Part shown: positions 1 to 9,000 of the stretch, in pieces
Layout of the letters: each line of letters begins with the position of its first letter
Position numbering within the stretch: position 1 is the first letter of the stretch
Origin: Dorea sp. 5-2
GTDB lineage: Bacteria; Bacillota; Clostridia; Lachnospirales; Lachnospiraceae
DNA: 64,000 bases
Direction: 5' to 3'
Assembly (NCBI RefSeq): GCF_000403455.2
Contig: NZ_KE159715.1
Location: 298,132 to 362,131 of the forward strand
Notes under the pieces: generated by a model
Told to the model about the DNA's origin: nothing
Databases searched by the model: none
What the model saw: only the letters and a program-made list of their open reading frames with translations
Made by a program: the position numbers and the translations under genes

Positions 1-1
1 T

Positions 2-616
2 TTGCTGGGAGTTCTGTGCGCATGGCAGGAAGACGGTATGTTAGACCGCGTCATCTGTAAGGTGGGGACGGTTACAAGCTGTATCCCGGAATTCTGGCTG
101 TCTCTGGTACTGCTCCTGATCTTTGCGGTCAATCTCAGGTGGCTGCCAAGCGGCGGAGCCTATACCATCGGGACGGAAGCGGGGGCTGCCGACCGTATCC
201 GGCATCTGATCCTGCCTGTGGCCGCGGCGGTGCTCAGTCATCTGTGGTATTACGCCTATATGGTACGCAATAAGCTGTTAGAGGAAGTGCGGGCGGACTA
301 TGTCCTGCTGGCAAGGGCGAAGGGACTGAGGAAAAGGAACATACTGTTTGGGCACTGTCTTTGGAATATGCTGCCCTCTTACCTGAGCATTATGGCGATC
401 TCCGTGCCTCATATCCTGGGCGGGACGTATATTGTCGAGATGGTTTTCTCATATCCCGGGCTTGGGACATTGTCTTTTGAGAGTGCGCGATATCAGGATT
501 ATAATCTCTTGATGTGTCTGTGCCTGATGTCAGGGATCTTGGTGATCTTATGTAATATGGCGGCGCAGGCGATCAATGAGAAGATCGATCCGAGAATGAA
601 GGCAGAGGATTGGTAG
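2..616 (+). CDS. Dpp/Opp-type ABC transporter permease, DppB-like (5' partial)
   Basis: Inner-membrane permease of a peptide/nickel/oligosaccharide-type (DppB family) ABC importer. The reading frame is open at the window edge, so the N-terminus (periplasmic part and first membrane helix) is missing. Visible features are several hydrophobic helices and the cytoplasmic coupling loop in the middle (EEVRADYVLLARAKGL followed by the helix with NMLPS), which docks the ATPase. It ends with TAG at 614-616, and the next gene's translation start lies only 33 bases downstream, so the two permeases are co-translated partners. The solute-binding protein and ATPases must lie upstream. The neighbouring GH120 xylosidase suggests the cargo is xylo-oligosaccharide rather than peptide, but that is inference. 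Confidence 0.85.
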   Translation: MLGVLCAWQEDGMLDRVICKVGTVTSCIPEFWLSLVLLLIFAVNLRWLPSGGAYTIGTEAGAADRIRHLILPVAAAVLSHLWYYAYMVRNKLLEEVRADYVLLARAKGLRKRNILFGHCLWNMLPSYLSIMAISVPHILGGTYIVEMVFSYPGLGTLSFESARYQDYNLLMCLCLMSGILVILCNMAAQAINEKIDPRMKAEDW

Positions 617-648
617 AAGAGGTGTTATCCTATGGAGGTGAGAAACTT

Positions 649-1533
649 ATGGCAGGGCAGTTCGAGATTGTCGGGATGAAGGAGACGGAACAAAGAGAGC
701 CCAAGCAGAGAAAGAAATGGTATGAAGGAAAACCGGTGATCTCGATGGCGGTCCTTGTCCTGATCGTAACAGGCTGCCTTGCCTGTGATCTGATCATGAC
801 AAAGGATCCTTTCTATCTGGATCTTAAGAATTGTAATGACCCTCCGAACCTGGAGTTCCGATTCGGAACAGATACCATGGGCAGGGATATCTTCTCTATG
901 ATCTGGTACGGAGGCAGGATCTCGCTGTTTATAGGGGTGGTTTCGACTGTCATATCTACGGCTGCGGCAGTGATCTTCGGGACGGTCAGCGCAAGTGCGC
1001 CCGCCTGGGCGGATCACCTTCTGATGCGGTTTGCGGAGATCCTCATCAGTGTACCGGGGCTTCTTATGGTGATCTTCGTACAGGCGGTTCTGGGGGAGGC
1101 GAATGTACTGAGCCTTTCCTTTGTGATCGGGATCACCGGTTGGATGGGGATCGCCAAGGTCATACGGACGGAGGTGCGCAGGCTTCGCAGCAGTGAATAT
1201 GTGATCGCCTCAAGATGTATGGGCGGAAGCTTTTTTCATATACTATGGCATCACCTGGCGCCGAATTTTATATCTTCTATCATGTTCATGGTGGTCATGA
1301 ATATCCGAACTGCCATTGCGGCAGAGTCGACGCTGAGCTTCATGGGGATCGGGCTGCCGGTTGAGGTTATTTCGTGGGGCAGCATGCTATCCCTGGCTGA
1401 GAAAGCATTGCTGTCCAATTCCTGGTGGATGATCCTGATTCCGGGCGCATTTCTTGTCGTGACACTTCTGTGCGTTACAAACCTTGGAAATTATCTGCGC
1501 AGGAGTGTGAACCGGCAGGAGAGGAATCTGTAA
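649..1533 (+). CDS. Dpp/Opp-type ABC transporter permease, DppC-like
   Basis: Second permease of the same importer (DppC family). I chose ATG 649 because GGAGGTG at 634-640 precedes it at good distance; the frame is open back to 610, but that start has no ribosome site. The protein has a cytoplasmic N-tail (about 30 residues), a first helix, a typical DppC extracytoplasmic stretch with the motif FGTDTMGRDIFSM, then five more helices. The coupling loop (EVRRLRSSEYVIASRCMG) and the downstream AAESTLSFMGIGLP block are diagnostic of DppC proteins. Its stop at 1533 is followed by about 100 bases holding the operator repeats and promoter of the next gene, so the transporter operon probably ends here or reads through into the xylosidase. 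Confidence 0.88.
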   Translation: MAGQFEIVGMKETEQREPKQRKKWYEGKPVISMAVLVLIVTGCLACDLIMTKDPFYLDLKNCNDPPNLEFRFGTDTMGRDIFSMIWYGGRISLFIGVVSTVISTAAAVIFGTVSASAPAWADHLLMRFAEILISVPGLLMVIFVQAVLGEANVLSLSFVIGITGWMGIAKVIRTEVRRLRSSEYVIASRCMGGSFFHILWHHLAPNFISSIMFMVVMNIRTAIAAESTLSFMGIGLPVEVISWGSMLSLAEKALLSNSWWMILIPGAFLVVTLLCVTNLGNYLRRSVNRQERNL

Positions 1534-1542
1534 TTTTTTAGA

Positions 1543-1602
1543 CGGATTTGTGCAAATATCATCGGATTTGTGCAAACATGTGAAATGAAAAAGTGATAGA
1601 AT
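1543..1602 (+). promoter_or_regulatory. Activator-type operator: two direct repeats plus weak promoter upstream of GH120
   Basis: CGGATTTGTGCAAA occurs twice on the same strand, at 1543-1556 and 1563-1576, with a start-to-start spacing of exactly 20 bp (two helical turns). The second copy runs into the expected -35 position of a TAGAAT -10 box at 1597-1602, and no good -35 hexamer is visible. Direct repeats abutting a poor -35 are the usual arrangement for AraC-type activators. No AraC regulator is adjacent. The YesN-like regulator at 8993 is a candidate, but the same repeat is not seen upstream of the 3922 binding-protein gene. Confidence 0.6.
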
Positions 1603-1637
1603 GAGGGCACAAATTTGGAAGCAGGAGGTATACAAAA

Positions 1638-3647
1638 ATGAAGATTTATGTAAGTGGCGCCGCACCCAGACAGGGAAACGGCAGGAAAGAGACTCCTTTT
1701 AAGTATATCAACGACGCTGCGAAGGCGGCTAGACCAGGGGATGAAGTCATTGTTGCGCCGGGGATATACAGAGAGTCCGTCGATCCGGTATGCGCCGGCC
1801 TTGAGGACGCACGCATTGTTTACCGCAGTGAAGAGCCGCTTGGCGCAGAGATCACCGGGGCAGAGCCTGCCGTGGGATGGAAGAAGTATCAGGATAACGT
1901 ATGGGTATACCGGGTAGATAACGGTGTGTTCGGAACCTATAATCCGTACACGACATACGTAGGCGGAGACTGGTATTTCGCGCCGGTGGTAAGGCATACG
2001 GGAGCGGTCTATCTCAACGACCGTCAGCTCTATGAGACAGAGACACTAAAAGAGTGCATCCGGGGCGAGGTATACGCGCCGTCATGGGAACCGGAGTGGT
2101 CCGTGTACAAGTGGTACACAGAGCAGGACGGCAACGAGACGGTGATCTATGCGAATTTCCAGGGGAAGGATCCGAATAAAGAGAAGGTAGAGATCAATGT
2201 CAGAAGAAATTGCTTTATGCCGTCGAAGACGGGGATCGGCCATATCACCTTCTGCGGATTTAAAGTAAGTAAAGCCGCTACGACATGGGCGCCGCCGGCA
2301 GCTTACCAGGACGGCATGATCGGGCCTCACTGGTCAAAGGGATGGATCATCGAGGATTGTGAGATCAGCAACAGCAAGTGCAGCGGGATCTCGCTTGGCA
2401 AATATTATGATGAAGAGAACGATCATTATTTTACCAGGAAGAAGGTAAAGAGCCCGACACAGATGGAGCGTGACGCCGTGTGCCGCGGACAGTACCACGG
2501 ATGGACGAAGGAGACGGTGGGAAGCCATATCGTAAGGCGCTGCCATATCCACCACTGTGAGCAGACCGGTATCGTCGGGCGTATGGGATGTGTGTTCAGC
2601 CTGATCGAGGACAACCATATCCACCATATCAATAATATGCAGCAGTTAGGTGGGGCGGAGATCTCAGGGATCAAGCTTCATGCCGCGATCGACGTAGTGA
2701 TGCGCCGCAACCATATTCATCACTCCACCATGGGGATCTGGACGGACTGGGAAGCACAAGGGACGCGTATCTCCCAGAACCTTCTTCATGATAACCATTC
2801 TCCGGAAGGGACGCCGATGGCAGAAGGCGCCATGTGCAGCCAGGATATCTTCGTGGAGGTAAGCCATGGCCCGACGCTGATCGACAATAACATCATGCTT
2901 TCCAGGGCGTCTGTCCGTCTTGCGACGGAAGGCGTGGCATGCGTACATAACTTGATGCTTGGATCCTTTACGGCGGTAGGGTCAGGGACCGATCATTCCG
3001 AGGACGAAGTGGGCAGGCAGCCGCGTTATACCCCGTATCATATCCGGCACCGCACGGAGGTGGCAGGCTTCAGCACGATCCTGCATGGGGACGACCGAAT
3101 CTATAATAATATCTTTATCCAGAATTATCAGCCGATGGAGGACGCCAAGGCTGCAAAGGAATTCGGATATGATAATCAGACGGCAGGAACGAAAGTTTTC
3201 GAAGAATATCCGACGTATGAGGAATGGATCGCCAATTTCGAGATGGATAAGCCGGCAGATATGCATAAGTTAATGCAGTATCATTTCGGACACCTGCCGG
3301 TATGGATCAACGGAAACGCGTATTTTAACGGCGCGAAGGCGTCCGGGAAGGAATGCTCCAATCTGGTGAACGATCAGGATCAGGTGACGGTAGAGCTGGC
3401 TGAGCAGGACGGGGCGTATTTCCTCAAGACCAACGTCTATGATCTGTTGGAAGGATTCCGGGCGGGCATTATCAACAGCGATCTTCTGGGATATGCTTTT
3501 GAGCCAGAGCAGAGATTCGAGGAGCCGGACGGGACAGCGATCGTCTTTACAGAGGATTATCTCGGCGGACATCGCGGTGTTTCTGCAATACCGGGGCCGT
3601 TTGTCACCAAAGAGGCTGCCATGGAGAAGATCTGGCAGGACAGGTAA
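1638..3647 (+). CDS. GH120-type beta-xylosidase (right-handed beta-helix)
   Basis: A 669-residue protein without signal peptide, so cytoplasmic; the start has AGGAGG about 7 bases upstream. The N-terminus (SGAAPRQGNG, then FKYINDAAKAARPGDEVIVAPG) and the repeated IHH/NHIHH/NNI rungs are those of a parallel beta-helix with an inserted sandwich domain at about residues 75-195. It matches the architecture of Thermoanaerobacterium XylC, founder of family GH120, which releases xylose from short xylo-oligosaccharides. I propose D370 (GIWTDWE) as nucleophile and E407 (DIFVEVSHGP) as acid/base, by position relative to XylC Asp382/Glu405 as I remember them. The spacing is 37 residues rather than 23, implying a 14-residue insert. 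It works with the GH3 enzyme at 10634. The family call rests on recalled resemblance, not a search. Confidence 0.75.
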   Translation: MKIYVSGAAPRQGNGRKETPFKYINDAAKAARPGDEVIVAPGIYRESVDPVCAGLEDARIVYRSEEPLGAEITGAEPAVGWKKYQDNVWVYRVDNGVFGTYNPYTTYVGGDWYFAPVVRHTGAVYLNDRQLYETETLKECIRGEVYAPSWEPEWSVYKWYTEQDGNETVIYANFQGKDPNKEKVEINVRRNCFMPSKTGIGHITFCGFKVSKAATTWAPPAAYQDGMIGPHWSKGWIIEDCEISNSKCSGISLGKYYDEENDHYFTRKKVKSPTQMERDAVCRGQYHGWTKETVGSHIVRRCHIHHCEQTGIVGRMGCVFSLIEDNHIHHINNMQQLGGAEISGIKLHAAIDVVMRRNHIHHSTMGIWTDWEAQGTRISQNLLHDNHSPEGTPMAEGAMCSQDIFVEVSHGPTLIDNNIMLSRASVRLATEGVACVHNLMLGSFTAVGSGTDHSEDEVGRQPRYTPYHIRHRTEVAGFSTILHGDDRIYNNIFIQNYQPMEDAKAAKEFGYDNQTAGTKVFEEYPTYEEWIANFEMDKPADMHKLMQYHFGHLPVWINGNAYFNGAKASGKECSNLVNDQDQVTVELAEQDGAYFLKTNVYDLLEGFRAGIINSDLLGYAFEPEQRFEEPDGTAIVFTEDYLGGHRGVSAIPGPFVTKEAAMEKIWQDR

Positions 3648-3678
3648 GAATTCTATATAGGATCAGAACTTAAAATTA

Positions 3679-3715
3679 AGCCAGGAAGTACAGAATGTTG
3701 TATTTCCTGGCTTTA
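3679..3715 (+). terminator. Rho-independent terminator after GH120 gene
   Basis: Inverted repeat AGCCAGGAAGTAC (3679-3691) against GTATTTCCTGGCT (3700-3712), with one mismatch, followed by a short T run. It lies 31 bases after the GH120 stop and separates it from the sugar ABC operon. The remaining sequence up to 3921 holds a small AAGC/GCTT hairpin near 3735 and an AT-rich stretch that presumably carries the binding-protein promoter; no convincing -35/-10 pair was found. Confidence 0.7.
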
Positions 3716-3921
3716 TTACCGCGAGCAACGAGCCAAGCGGGCATGCTTGCAGCGGGGGCTTTGACTCTCGGCGGACAGGGGAGCCGAATACCGTCTCTGA
3801 GGTAAGAAATTTATAGATAATAGACATTTTATTTTATAGGAATCAAATATTGATAATGCTATGATGTATCTACAAAATATCCGGTATACAATACCGGAAC
3901 CGTAGAAAAGGAGGAGAAGAG

Positions 3922-5262
3922 ATGAAAAGAAGAAATGCAAGGCTTACGGCGCTGTCCATGGCGGCATTGATGACCGCGTCATTGACGGCATGCGGAGGCG
4001 GAGGCAGCAGCGAGGACGGCGGCAAAGACGGCGGCAGTGCGTCGGGCGGAGAGAAGGAGATAACTTATTGGAATATCGGAGTGGAGAGCCCGGATAAGGA
4101 CATTGTTACAAAGGCTGTAGAGAAATTCAATTCCGAGACCGAATCCGGATATACTGTGACGAGCGTGCCTACCCAGAATGATACATACAAAGAGAAGCTG
4201 GTAGTAGCCATGAGCTCAGGAGAATGTCCGGATATGTATTCTTGTTGGTCGGGCGGTCCGATGTATGAGTATATTGATTCCGGATTTGGACAGCCGATCG
4301 ACGACCTGTTCAATGCTTCGGATATTAAGGATAAGCTGATGGAGTCCGCGGTAGGGCAGGCGACCTATAATGACCATGTCTATGCGGTGCCTTATCAGAA
4401 TGTATCTATGTCAGGAATCTTCTATAATAAAGAGATGTTTGACAAGTACAAGCTGAAAGAGCCGGAGACGCTTGCAGACCTGGAGAATATCTGCGATACT
4501 TTGAAGAACAATGGGATTACGCCGTTTGCACTGGCGAACAGCTCTAAATGGACCGGTTCTATGTATTATATGAACCTTGCGGCACGTTACGGCGGACTTG
4601 AACCTTTCCAGAATGCGGTTGCAGGCGAAGGCAAGTTTACGGACGACTGTTTCATCAAAGCAGGCGAGAAGATTCAGGAATGGGTAGAAGCGGGATATTT
4701 CCCGGACGGAGTGAATTCTCTGAGCGAGGATGACGGACAGGCGAAACAGCTGATGTATCAGGAGACGGCGGGTATGCTGCTCTGTGGTTCCTGGTATACC
4801 GGTACATTTTCTACGGACAGTGCGGAATTCTACGAGAAGATCGGGTGGTTCCCGTTCCCTGCAGTTGAAGAATCTGACGCGGATCCATCTATCATGATCG
4901 GTACGGTAGGAGACCAGTTCATCGTGTTCAACTGCGAGGGAGAGAAGTTAGAAGCAGCGTTTGAATGTGCGGAAGCGCATCTGTCTGATGAAGTGATTGA
5001 CTTTGAAGTAGAGAACGGAAAGATTCCTCCGGTTACCGGGATTGAGGGTAAACTAAGCGATTCTATCACAAAAGAAGTTGTAGAGGCTGCCAATAATGCG
5101 TCGGAGATCCAGTTATGGTATGACCAGTATCTGCCGCCGGCAGTGGCTACCGCCCACTTAGACGGATTACAGGAAGTATTCGGCATGACCAAGACGCCGC
5201 AGGAAGCGCAGGAGGCAATGCAGAAAGCTATGGATGATTATCTGGCAAATAAAGCAGAGTAG
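3922..5262 (+). CDS. Sugar ABC transporter solute-binding lipoprotein (CUT1, family 1)
   Basis: Extracellular substrate-binding lipoprotein of a CUT1 (oligosaccharide) importer, 446 residues. The first 24 residues form a lipoprotein signal peptide with lipobox LTAC (C24), then a Gly/Ser/Asp-rich linker, then a typical family-1 fold beginning EITYWNIGVESPD. A GGAGGAG ribosome site sits just upstream. Two permease genes follow with an attenuator hairpin between, the normal way of making more binding protein than permease. No ATPase is encoded nearby, so a shared MsmK-type ATPase elsewhere is expected. The surrounding xylosidases suggest xylo-oligosaccharide as ligand; this is inferred from context only. 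Confidence 0.92.
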   Translation: MKRRNARLTALSMAALMTASLTACGGGGSSEDGGKDGGSASGGEKEITYWNIGVESPDKDIVTKAVEKFNSETESGYTVTSVPTQNDTYKEKLVVAMSSGECPDMYSCWSGGPMYEYIDSGFGQPIDDLFNASDIKDKLMESAVGQATYNDHVYAVPYQNVSMSGIFYNKEMFDKYKLKEPETLADLENICDTLKNNGITPFALANSSKWTGSMYYMNLAARYGGLEPFQNAVAGEGKFTDDCFIKAGEKIQEWVEAGYFPDGVNSLSEDDGQAKQLMYQETAGMLLCGSWYTGTFSTDSAEFYEKIGWFPFPAVEESDADPSIMIGTVGDQFIVFNCEGEKLEAAFECAEAHLSDEVIDFEVENGKIPPVTGIEGKLSDSITKEVVEAANNASEIQLWYDQYLPPAVATAHLDGLQEVFGMTKTPQEAQEAMQKAMDDYLANKAE

Positions 5263-5276
5263 TGTAGGTTGATAGG

Positions 5277-5304
5277 AAAGGGCTCTGGCAGCAGAGCTCT
5301 TTTT
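5277..5304 (+). terminator. Attenuating hairpin between binding protein and permeases
   Basis: The stem AAAGGGCTCTG / CAGAGCTCTTT (5277-5287 and 5292-5302, one G-T wobble, GCAG loop) is followed by T residues. It is placed after the binding-protein stop but within the transport operon, consistent with partial termination that lowers permease expression. Confidence 0.75.
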
Positions 5305-5371
5305 AAAAGGCTGGGAATACGTTTTCTAAAGAAAAAAAGGCGGTATTTTCAGATATAAGGAGGGATTTAGG

Positions 5372-6274
5372 ATGAATGGGAAAGAGATTTCTCTGGAGAA
5401 GTTAAGGCAGAGGGACACCAGAAGGGTCGCGGCATTGTTCTTGGCTCCGGTAGCGATATTGATGGCGGTTTACGTCATTTACCCGATCATAGACACATTT
5501 ATAACAAGTACGTATCAGTGGAACGGAATCTCAGCTGCAAAGAAGTTCATAGGGATCAATAACTGGAAGACATTGATCGCAGACTCCAGTTTCTGGATCG
5601 CGTTCCGTAATAACTTCGTGATCATGGTGCTGTCCATATGTATCCAGATTCCGATCGGGCTTGCACTGGCAACATTTCTTGATTTTGGAGGGAAGAAGCT
5701 CACTGTATTCAAGGTCATCTGGTTTATCCCGCTTCTGATGTCGTCTGTGGCGATCGGTTTTCTGTTTACATATGCATTAGCGACAAACGGCGGATTGGTA
5801 AGTACGATCTCCGGGTGGTTCGGCGGAGGAAATGTCGACCTTCTCGGGAATCCCAAGACGGCGCTTCTGACGGTCATTGCGGTTATCTGCTGGCAGTTTA
5901 CGCCGTTTTACATGGTATATTTTATGGCGGCGTTCACGAATATTCCGTATGATGTCTTCGAGGCTGCAAGGATAGACGGCGCCACCAGAGCGCAGTATTT
6001 CTGGAAGATCGCGTTTCCGCTTCTGGTTCCGTCCATGAAAAGCGCGGCGATCCTGTCGATGGTAGGTTCCCTGAAGTATTTTGATCTGATCTATGTTATG
6101 ACAGGAGGCGGTCCTGGTACGTCGACCGAATTGATGGCTACTTATATGTATAAACAATCCTTCAGCACCTTCAACATGGGTTATGGTTCGGCGGTTGCCG
6201 GCGGAATGTTTATCCTGATCTCTATGGTATCGCTGATCACCATGAAGGTCCTGAATGGGAAAGAGGAGGCATAG
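5372..6274 (+). CDS. Sugar ABC transporter permease, MalF/UgpA-like
   Basis: First membrane subunit of the CUT1 importer, 300 residues with six predicted helices. The EAA coupling motif EAARIDGATRAQYFWKIAFP is clear near residue 195, and the conserved MTGGGPGTST loop follows at about 245. The ribosome site AAGGAGGGA precedes ATG 5372. The next permease starts 6 bases after the stop. Together with the protein at 6281 it forms the translocation pore for the sugar delivered by the 3922 lipoprotein. Confidence 0.93.
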   Translation: MNGKEISLEKLRQRDTRRVAALFLAPVAILMAVYVIYPIIDTFITSTYQWNGISAAKKFIGINNWKTLIADSSFWIAFRNNFVIMVLSICIQIPIGLALATFLDFGGKKLTVFKVIWFIPLLMSSVAIGFLFTYALATNGGLVSTISGWFGGGNVDLLGNPKTALLTVIAVICWQFTPFYMVYFMAAFTNIPYDVFEAARIDGATRAQYFWKIAFPLLVPSMKSAAILSMVGSLKYFDLIYVMTGGGPGTSTELMATYMYKQSFSTFNMGYGSAVAGGMFILISMVSLITMKVLNGKEEA

Positions 6275-6280
6275 CAGAGT

Positions 6281-7129
6281 ATGGATCAATATAAAAAGAA
6301 TAAACAAAAGAGTATTATATGTTGGGTGATTGCGTTTGCATTGGCAATTTTTTACCTTATTGTTTCGGTTATGCCATTTGTATTCATGGTGTTAAACTCC
6401 TTTAAAGAGAAGTTTGAGATGCTTACAAAGGGTGTGTTCAATCTTCCGGATTCTTTGAATCTTACGAATTACACGGAAGTACTGACGGGCGGATTCTCTA
6501 AATATTTCATAAACAGTGTGGTGGTCCTGGCGATATCGCTGATTCTGCTGCTGTTTATCTCGGCGTGCGCGTCCTATCCGTTGGCAAGGTTCAAGTTTAA
6601 GATGGCAGGGCCGATTTATGCGGCGATCGTGGCATGTATGTCCATACCGGTGCATATTACACTGATCCCGGTATTCAAAATGTCGAGGGCTACGGGACTG
6701 TATGACAGCATCTGGGCGCTGATCGGGCCATATATTGCATTTGCGGTGCCGATCTCTGTGTTTATCCTGACAAGCTTTATGAAGGAGATCCCAAGAGAGA
6801 TTGAAGAGTCTGCAGAGATTGACGGATGTGGGAAGATCCAGATGTTCTTCTCCATCATCCTTCCGTTGGCAAAACCGGGGCTTGCGACGCTGGCGATCTA
6901 TAACGGTGTGAATATGTGGAATGAGTTCTCTTTTGCCTATACATTGACACAATCGTCAGAAAATCGTACACTACCATTAGCAATCTGGGAATTTCAGGGA
7001 CAGTATTCCATGAATACGCCGATGATCATGGCGGTTTTGACTTTGACGCTTTTACCGATGATCATTATGTTTATTATTTTCCAGGATAAGCTGGTAAAAG
7101 GTATGACGGCAGGTGCGGTAAAGGGTTAA
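6281..7129 (+). CDS. Sugar ABC transporter permease, MalG/UgpE-like
   Basis: Second membrane subunit of the CUT1 importer, 282 residues. It shows the MalG-type features: an N-terminal helix followed by FVFMVLNSFKEK, then FINSVVVLAISLILLLFISACASYPLARF, and the EAA loop EIEESAEIDGCGKIQMFF near residue 170. It lies 6 bases after the first permease and is followed by a strong terminator, so the transport operon (binding protein, two permeases) ends here. Confidence 0.93.
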   Translation: MDQYKKNKQKSIICWVIAFALAIFYLIVSVMPFVFMVLNSFKEKFEMLTKGVFNLPDSLNLTNYTEVLTGGFSKYFINSVVVLAISLILLLFISACASYPLARFKFKMAGPIYAAIVACMSIPVHITLIPVFKMSRATGLYDSIWALIGPYIAFAVPISVFILTSFMKEIPREIEESAEIDGCGKIQMFFSIILPLAKPGLATLAIYNGVNMWNEFSFAYTLTQSSENRTLPLAIWEFQGQYSMNTPMIMAVLTLTLLPMIIMFIIFQDKLVKGMTAGAVKG

Positions 7130-7136
7130 GTGATAC

Positions 7137-7172
7137 AAAAAGAGCATCATGCGGGGCATGAAGCTCTTTTTT
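7137..7172 (+). terminator. Strong terminator ending the sugar transport operon
   Basis: A near-perfect 16-bp stem from AAAAAGAGCATCATGC to GCATGAAGCTCTTTTT with a 3-base loop and trailing T run. One A-A mismatch interrupts it. It ends only a few bases before the histidine kinase gene, whose transcription must therefore be by read-through or from an unseen start. Confidence 0.85.
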
Positions 7173-7209
7173 CGGTACAGGTGTGGATCATTTGAGGGAA
7201 AAAGTGAGT

Positions 7210-9000
7210 ATGAAGAGATGGAAAGAACGAATCAACAGGTGGAAATTTGACAGGAAGATGCAGGCGCTTATCATTCTGTCTATTACATTTACAACATTGA
7301 TTGTCCTGGTTATATCGACAGTATCATCCGTGACGTCGCTGAAAACAAAATCCATCGAACTGCTGCAGGATAAGAATGCTGCGCTGGCGGAGAATTATCA
7401 GAATATGCTGGAGGAATATAAGGCGATGAGTATTGCCCTGAATATCGACCGGTCCGTGCAGCGTTATCTGAAGTGCCGGGATAAGCAGAATATGGAATAT
7501 TCTCAGGCAGTTATGGATACATATAACGTTCTTTCCAGCAGCCTGAATATGTCTTCGGATCTTAATTACATTGCGGTCGTCAGCTATCAGATGGAGGATT
7601 ATCTTTACCGGGGGAAGGTGGCGATATCTGCGACAGATTTCCAACAGGCGTATGAACAGGATTTCCTGGAAAGTAGGAGCGGGCAGGACAGTGCTCTGAA
7701 AATAAGATTCTCCAATGCGTATTTTAAAGGGGAGCAGTATACGGTGAATGTATATTTCCCGATCTATAATGTGGAGCATGTTATGGATGAGAGGGGGCTT
7801 CTGTGTATGAATTATTCCAACTCGGTACTAAACCAGATCATTGATGAGAAAGAGGGCAGGCAGAGGACGGAGGCGATCGATACCGAGGGTGTGGTCGTGG
7901 CGGCGGGGAATACGGAAAAGATCGGGACGGCTGTGGATTATACCGACAGCCTTACAAGAGAGCGGGGCAGTTTTAAGCAGAACGGCAGGATCTATATCTA
8001 TCAGAAAGTTCATGGATGGAACTTCTATATTGTCAGCAGTATTGCGTCGATTGAATTGTACCGGCCAAGTATCCGCACGATCAGCCTGATGATATGGATC
8101 CTCTTTATTCTGATCGCCGTCAGCTATATGGTGGTGAAGAAGGTGATCAGGAGAGTATACCGGCCGTTAGACAATGTGGTGCGCAAGATGGACGACGTTG
8201 CGTCTGGCTCGCTGTCAGTCAGGATCGACGAGGGGATCATGGGCGAGGATTTTGTGAAGCTTGCGACGGGGTTTAATTCTATGATGGAGGAGATCCAGGT
8301 TCTTATGGAGAAGGTAAAACAGGAGCAGCACCAGATCGAGCAGATTCGCTTTAATTCTCTGCAGTCGCAGATACAACCGCATTTTCTCTATAATACGCTG
8401 GACTGTATCCACTGGCAGGCGATGGCGGACGGGAACCAGGAGATATCAACACTCGTGAAAGCGCTGGCAAGATATTACAGGATCTGCCTGAGCAAGGGGC
8501 ATGATGTGATCTCCCTTGAGATGGAGATGGAGCATGTCCGGAATTATATGATCATTCAGAACATGCGGTATGATCATATCCTGGGGAGTGAGATCCTCCT
8601 GAATGAAGAGTGCAGGGGCGCCATGATCCCAAAACTGACATTACAGCCGTTAGTGGAGAATTCTATCTATCATGGGATTAAAGCGAGAGAGGGAAAAGAG
8701 GGGAGCATCTCTCTTCGGGCGAAGAAAGACGGGGATATCGTGAAGATCATCCTTGCCGATACGGGGACGGGTATGACGCAGGGACAGATCGACGAGATGA
8801 ACCAGCATCTGTCTGAGTATGACGAATCCTTTGGATATGGGGTACGGAATGTGAATAAGAGGATCGAGCTGCTCTATGGAGCTGGGTATGGCCTGCATTA
8901 CCTGAGGAATCTGTCAGGGGGCGTTACGGTAGAGATCAGGATTCCCTATGTAACAAAAGTGGAGGAAGATATGATACAGGGAGAGATGATTCATGTATAA
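7210..9000 (+). CDS. YesM-like sensor histidine kinase
   Basis: Membrane sensor kinase of the carbohydrate-sensing YesM/LytS type. A helix near residues 20-40 leads into an extracellular sensor of about 240 residues, a second helix (SLMIWILFILIAVSYMVV), a HAMP linker, the His_kinase domain with the phospho-acceptor in QSQIQPHFLYNTLD (H391 from this start), and an HATPase domain with LVENSIYHG and GTGMTQGQ. I start at ATG 7210 behind GAGGGA at 7193-7198; an in-frame GTG at 7183 would add nine residues but lacks a ribosome site. Its stop overlaps the next gene, the cognate regulator. It probably reports extracellular xylo-oligosaccharide to control this locus. Confidence 0.93.
   Translation: MKRWKERINRWKFDRKMQALIILSITFTTLIVLVISTVSSVTSLKTKSIELLQDKNAALAENYQNMLEEYKAMSIALNIDRSVQRYLKCRDKQNMEYSQAVMDTYNVLSSSLNMSSDLNYIAVVSYQMEDYLYRGKVAISATDFQQAYEQDFLESRSGQDSALKIRFSNAYFKGEQYTVNVYFPIYNVEHVMDERGLLCMNYSNSVLNQIIDEKEGRQRTEAIDTEGVVVAAGNTEKIGTAVDYTDSLTRERGSFKQNGRIYIYQKVHGWNFYIVSSIASIELYRPSIRTISLMIWILFILIAVSYMVVKKVIRRVYRPLDNVVRKMDDVASGSLSVRIDEGIMGEDFVKLATGFNSMMEEIQVLMEKVKQEQHQIEQIRFNSLQSQIQPHFLYNTLDCIHWQAMADGNQEISTLVKALARYYRICLSKGHDVISLEMEMEHVRNYMIIQNMRYDHILGSEILLNEECRGAMIPKLTLQPLVENSIYHGIKAREGKEGSISLRAKKDGDIVKIILADTGTGMTQGQIDEMNQHLSEYDESFGYGVRNVNKRIELLYGAGYGLHYLRNLSGGVTVEIRIPYVTKVEEDMIQGEMIHV

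Noticed and set aside
3730..3790. Extragenic palindrome-like repeat downstream of the GH120 terminator
   Set aside because: A small AAGC/GCTT hairpin in a GC-rich stretch looks repeat-like, but no second copy is in the window, so repeat status cannot be supported.
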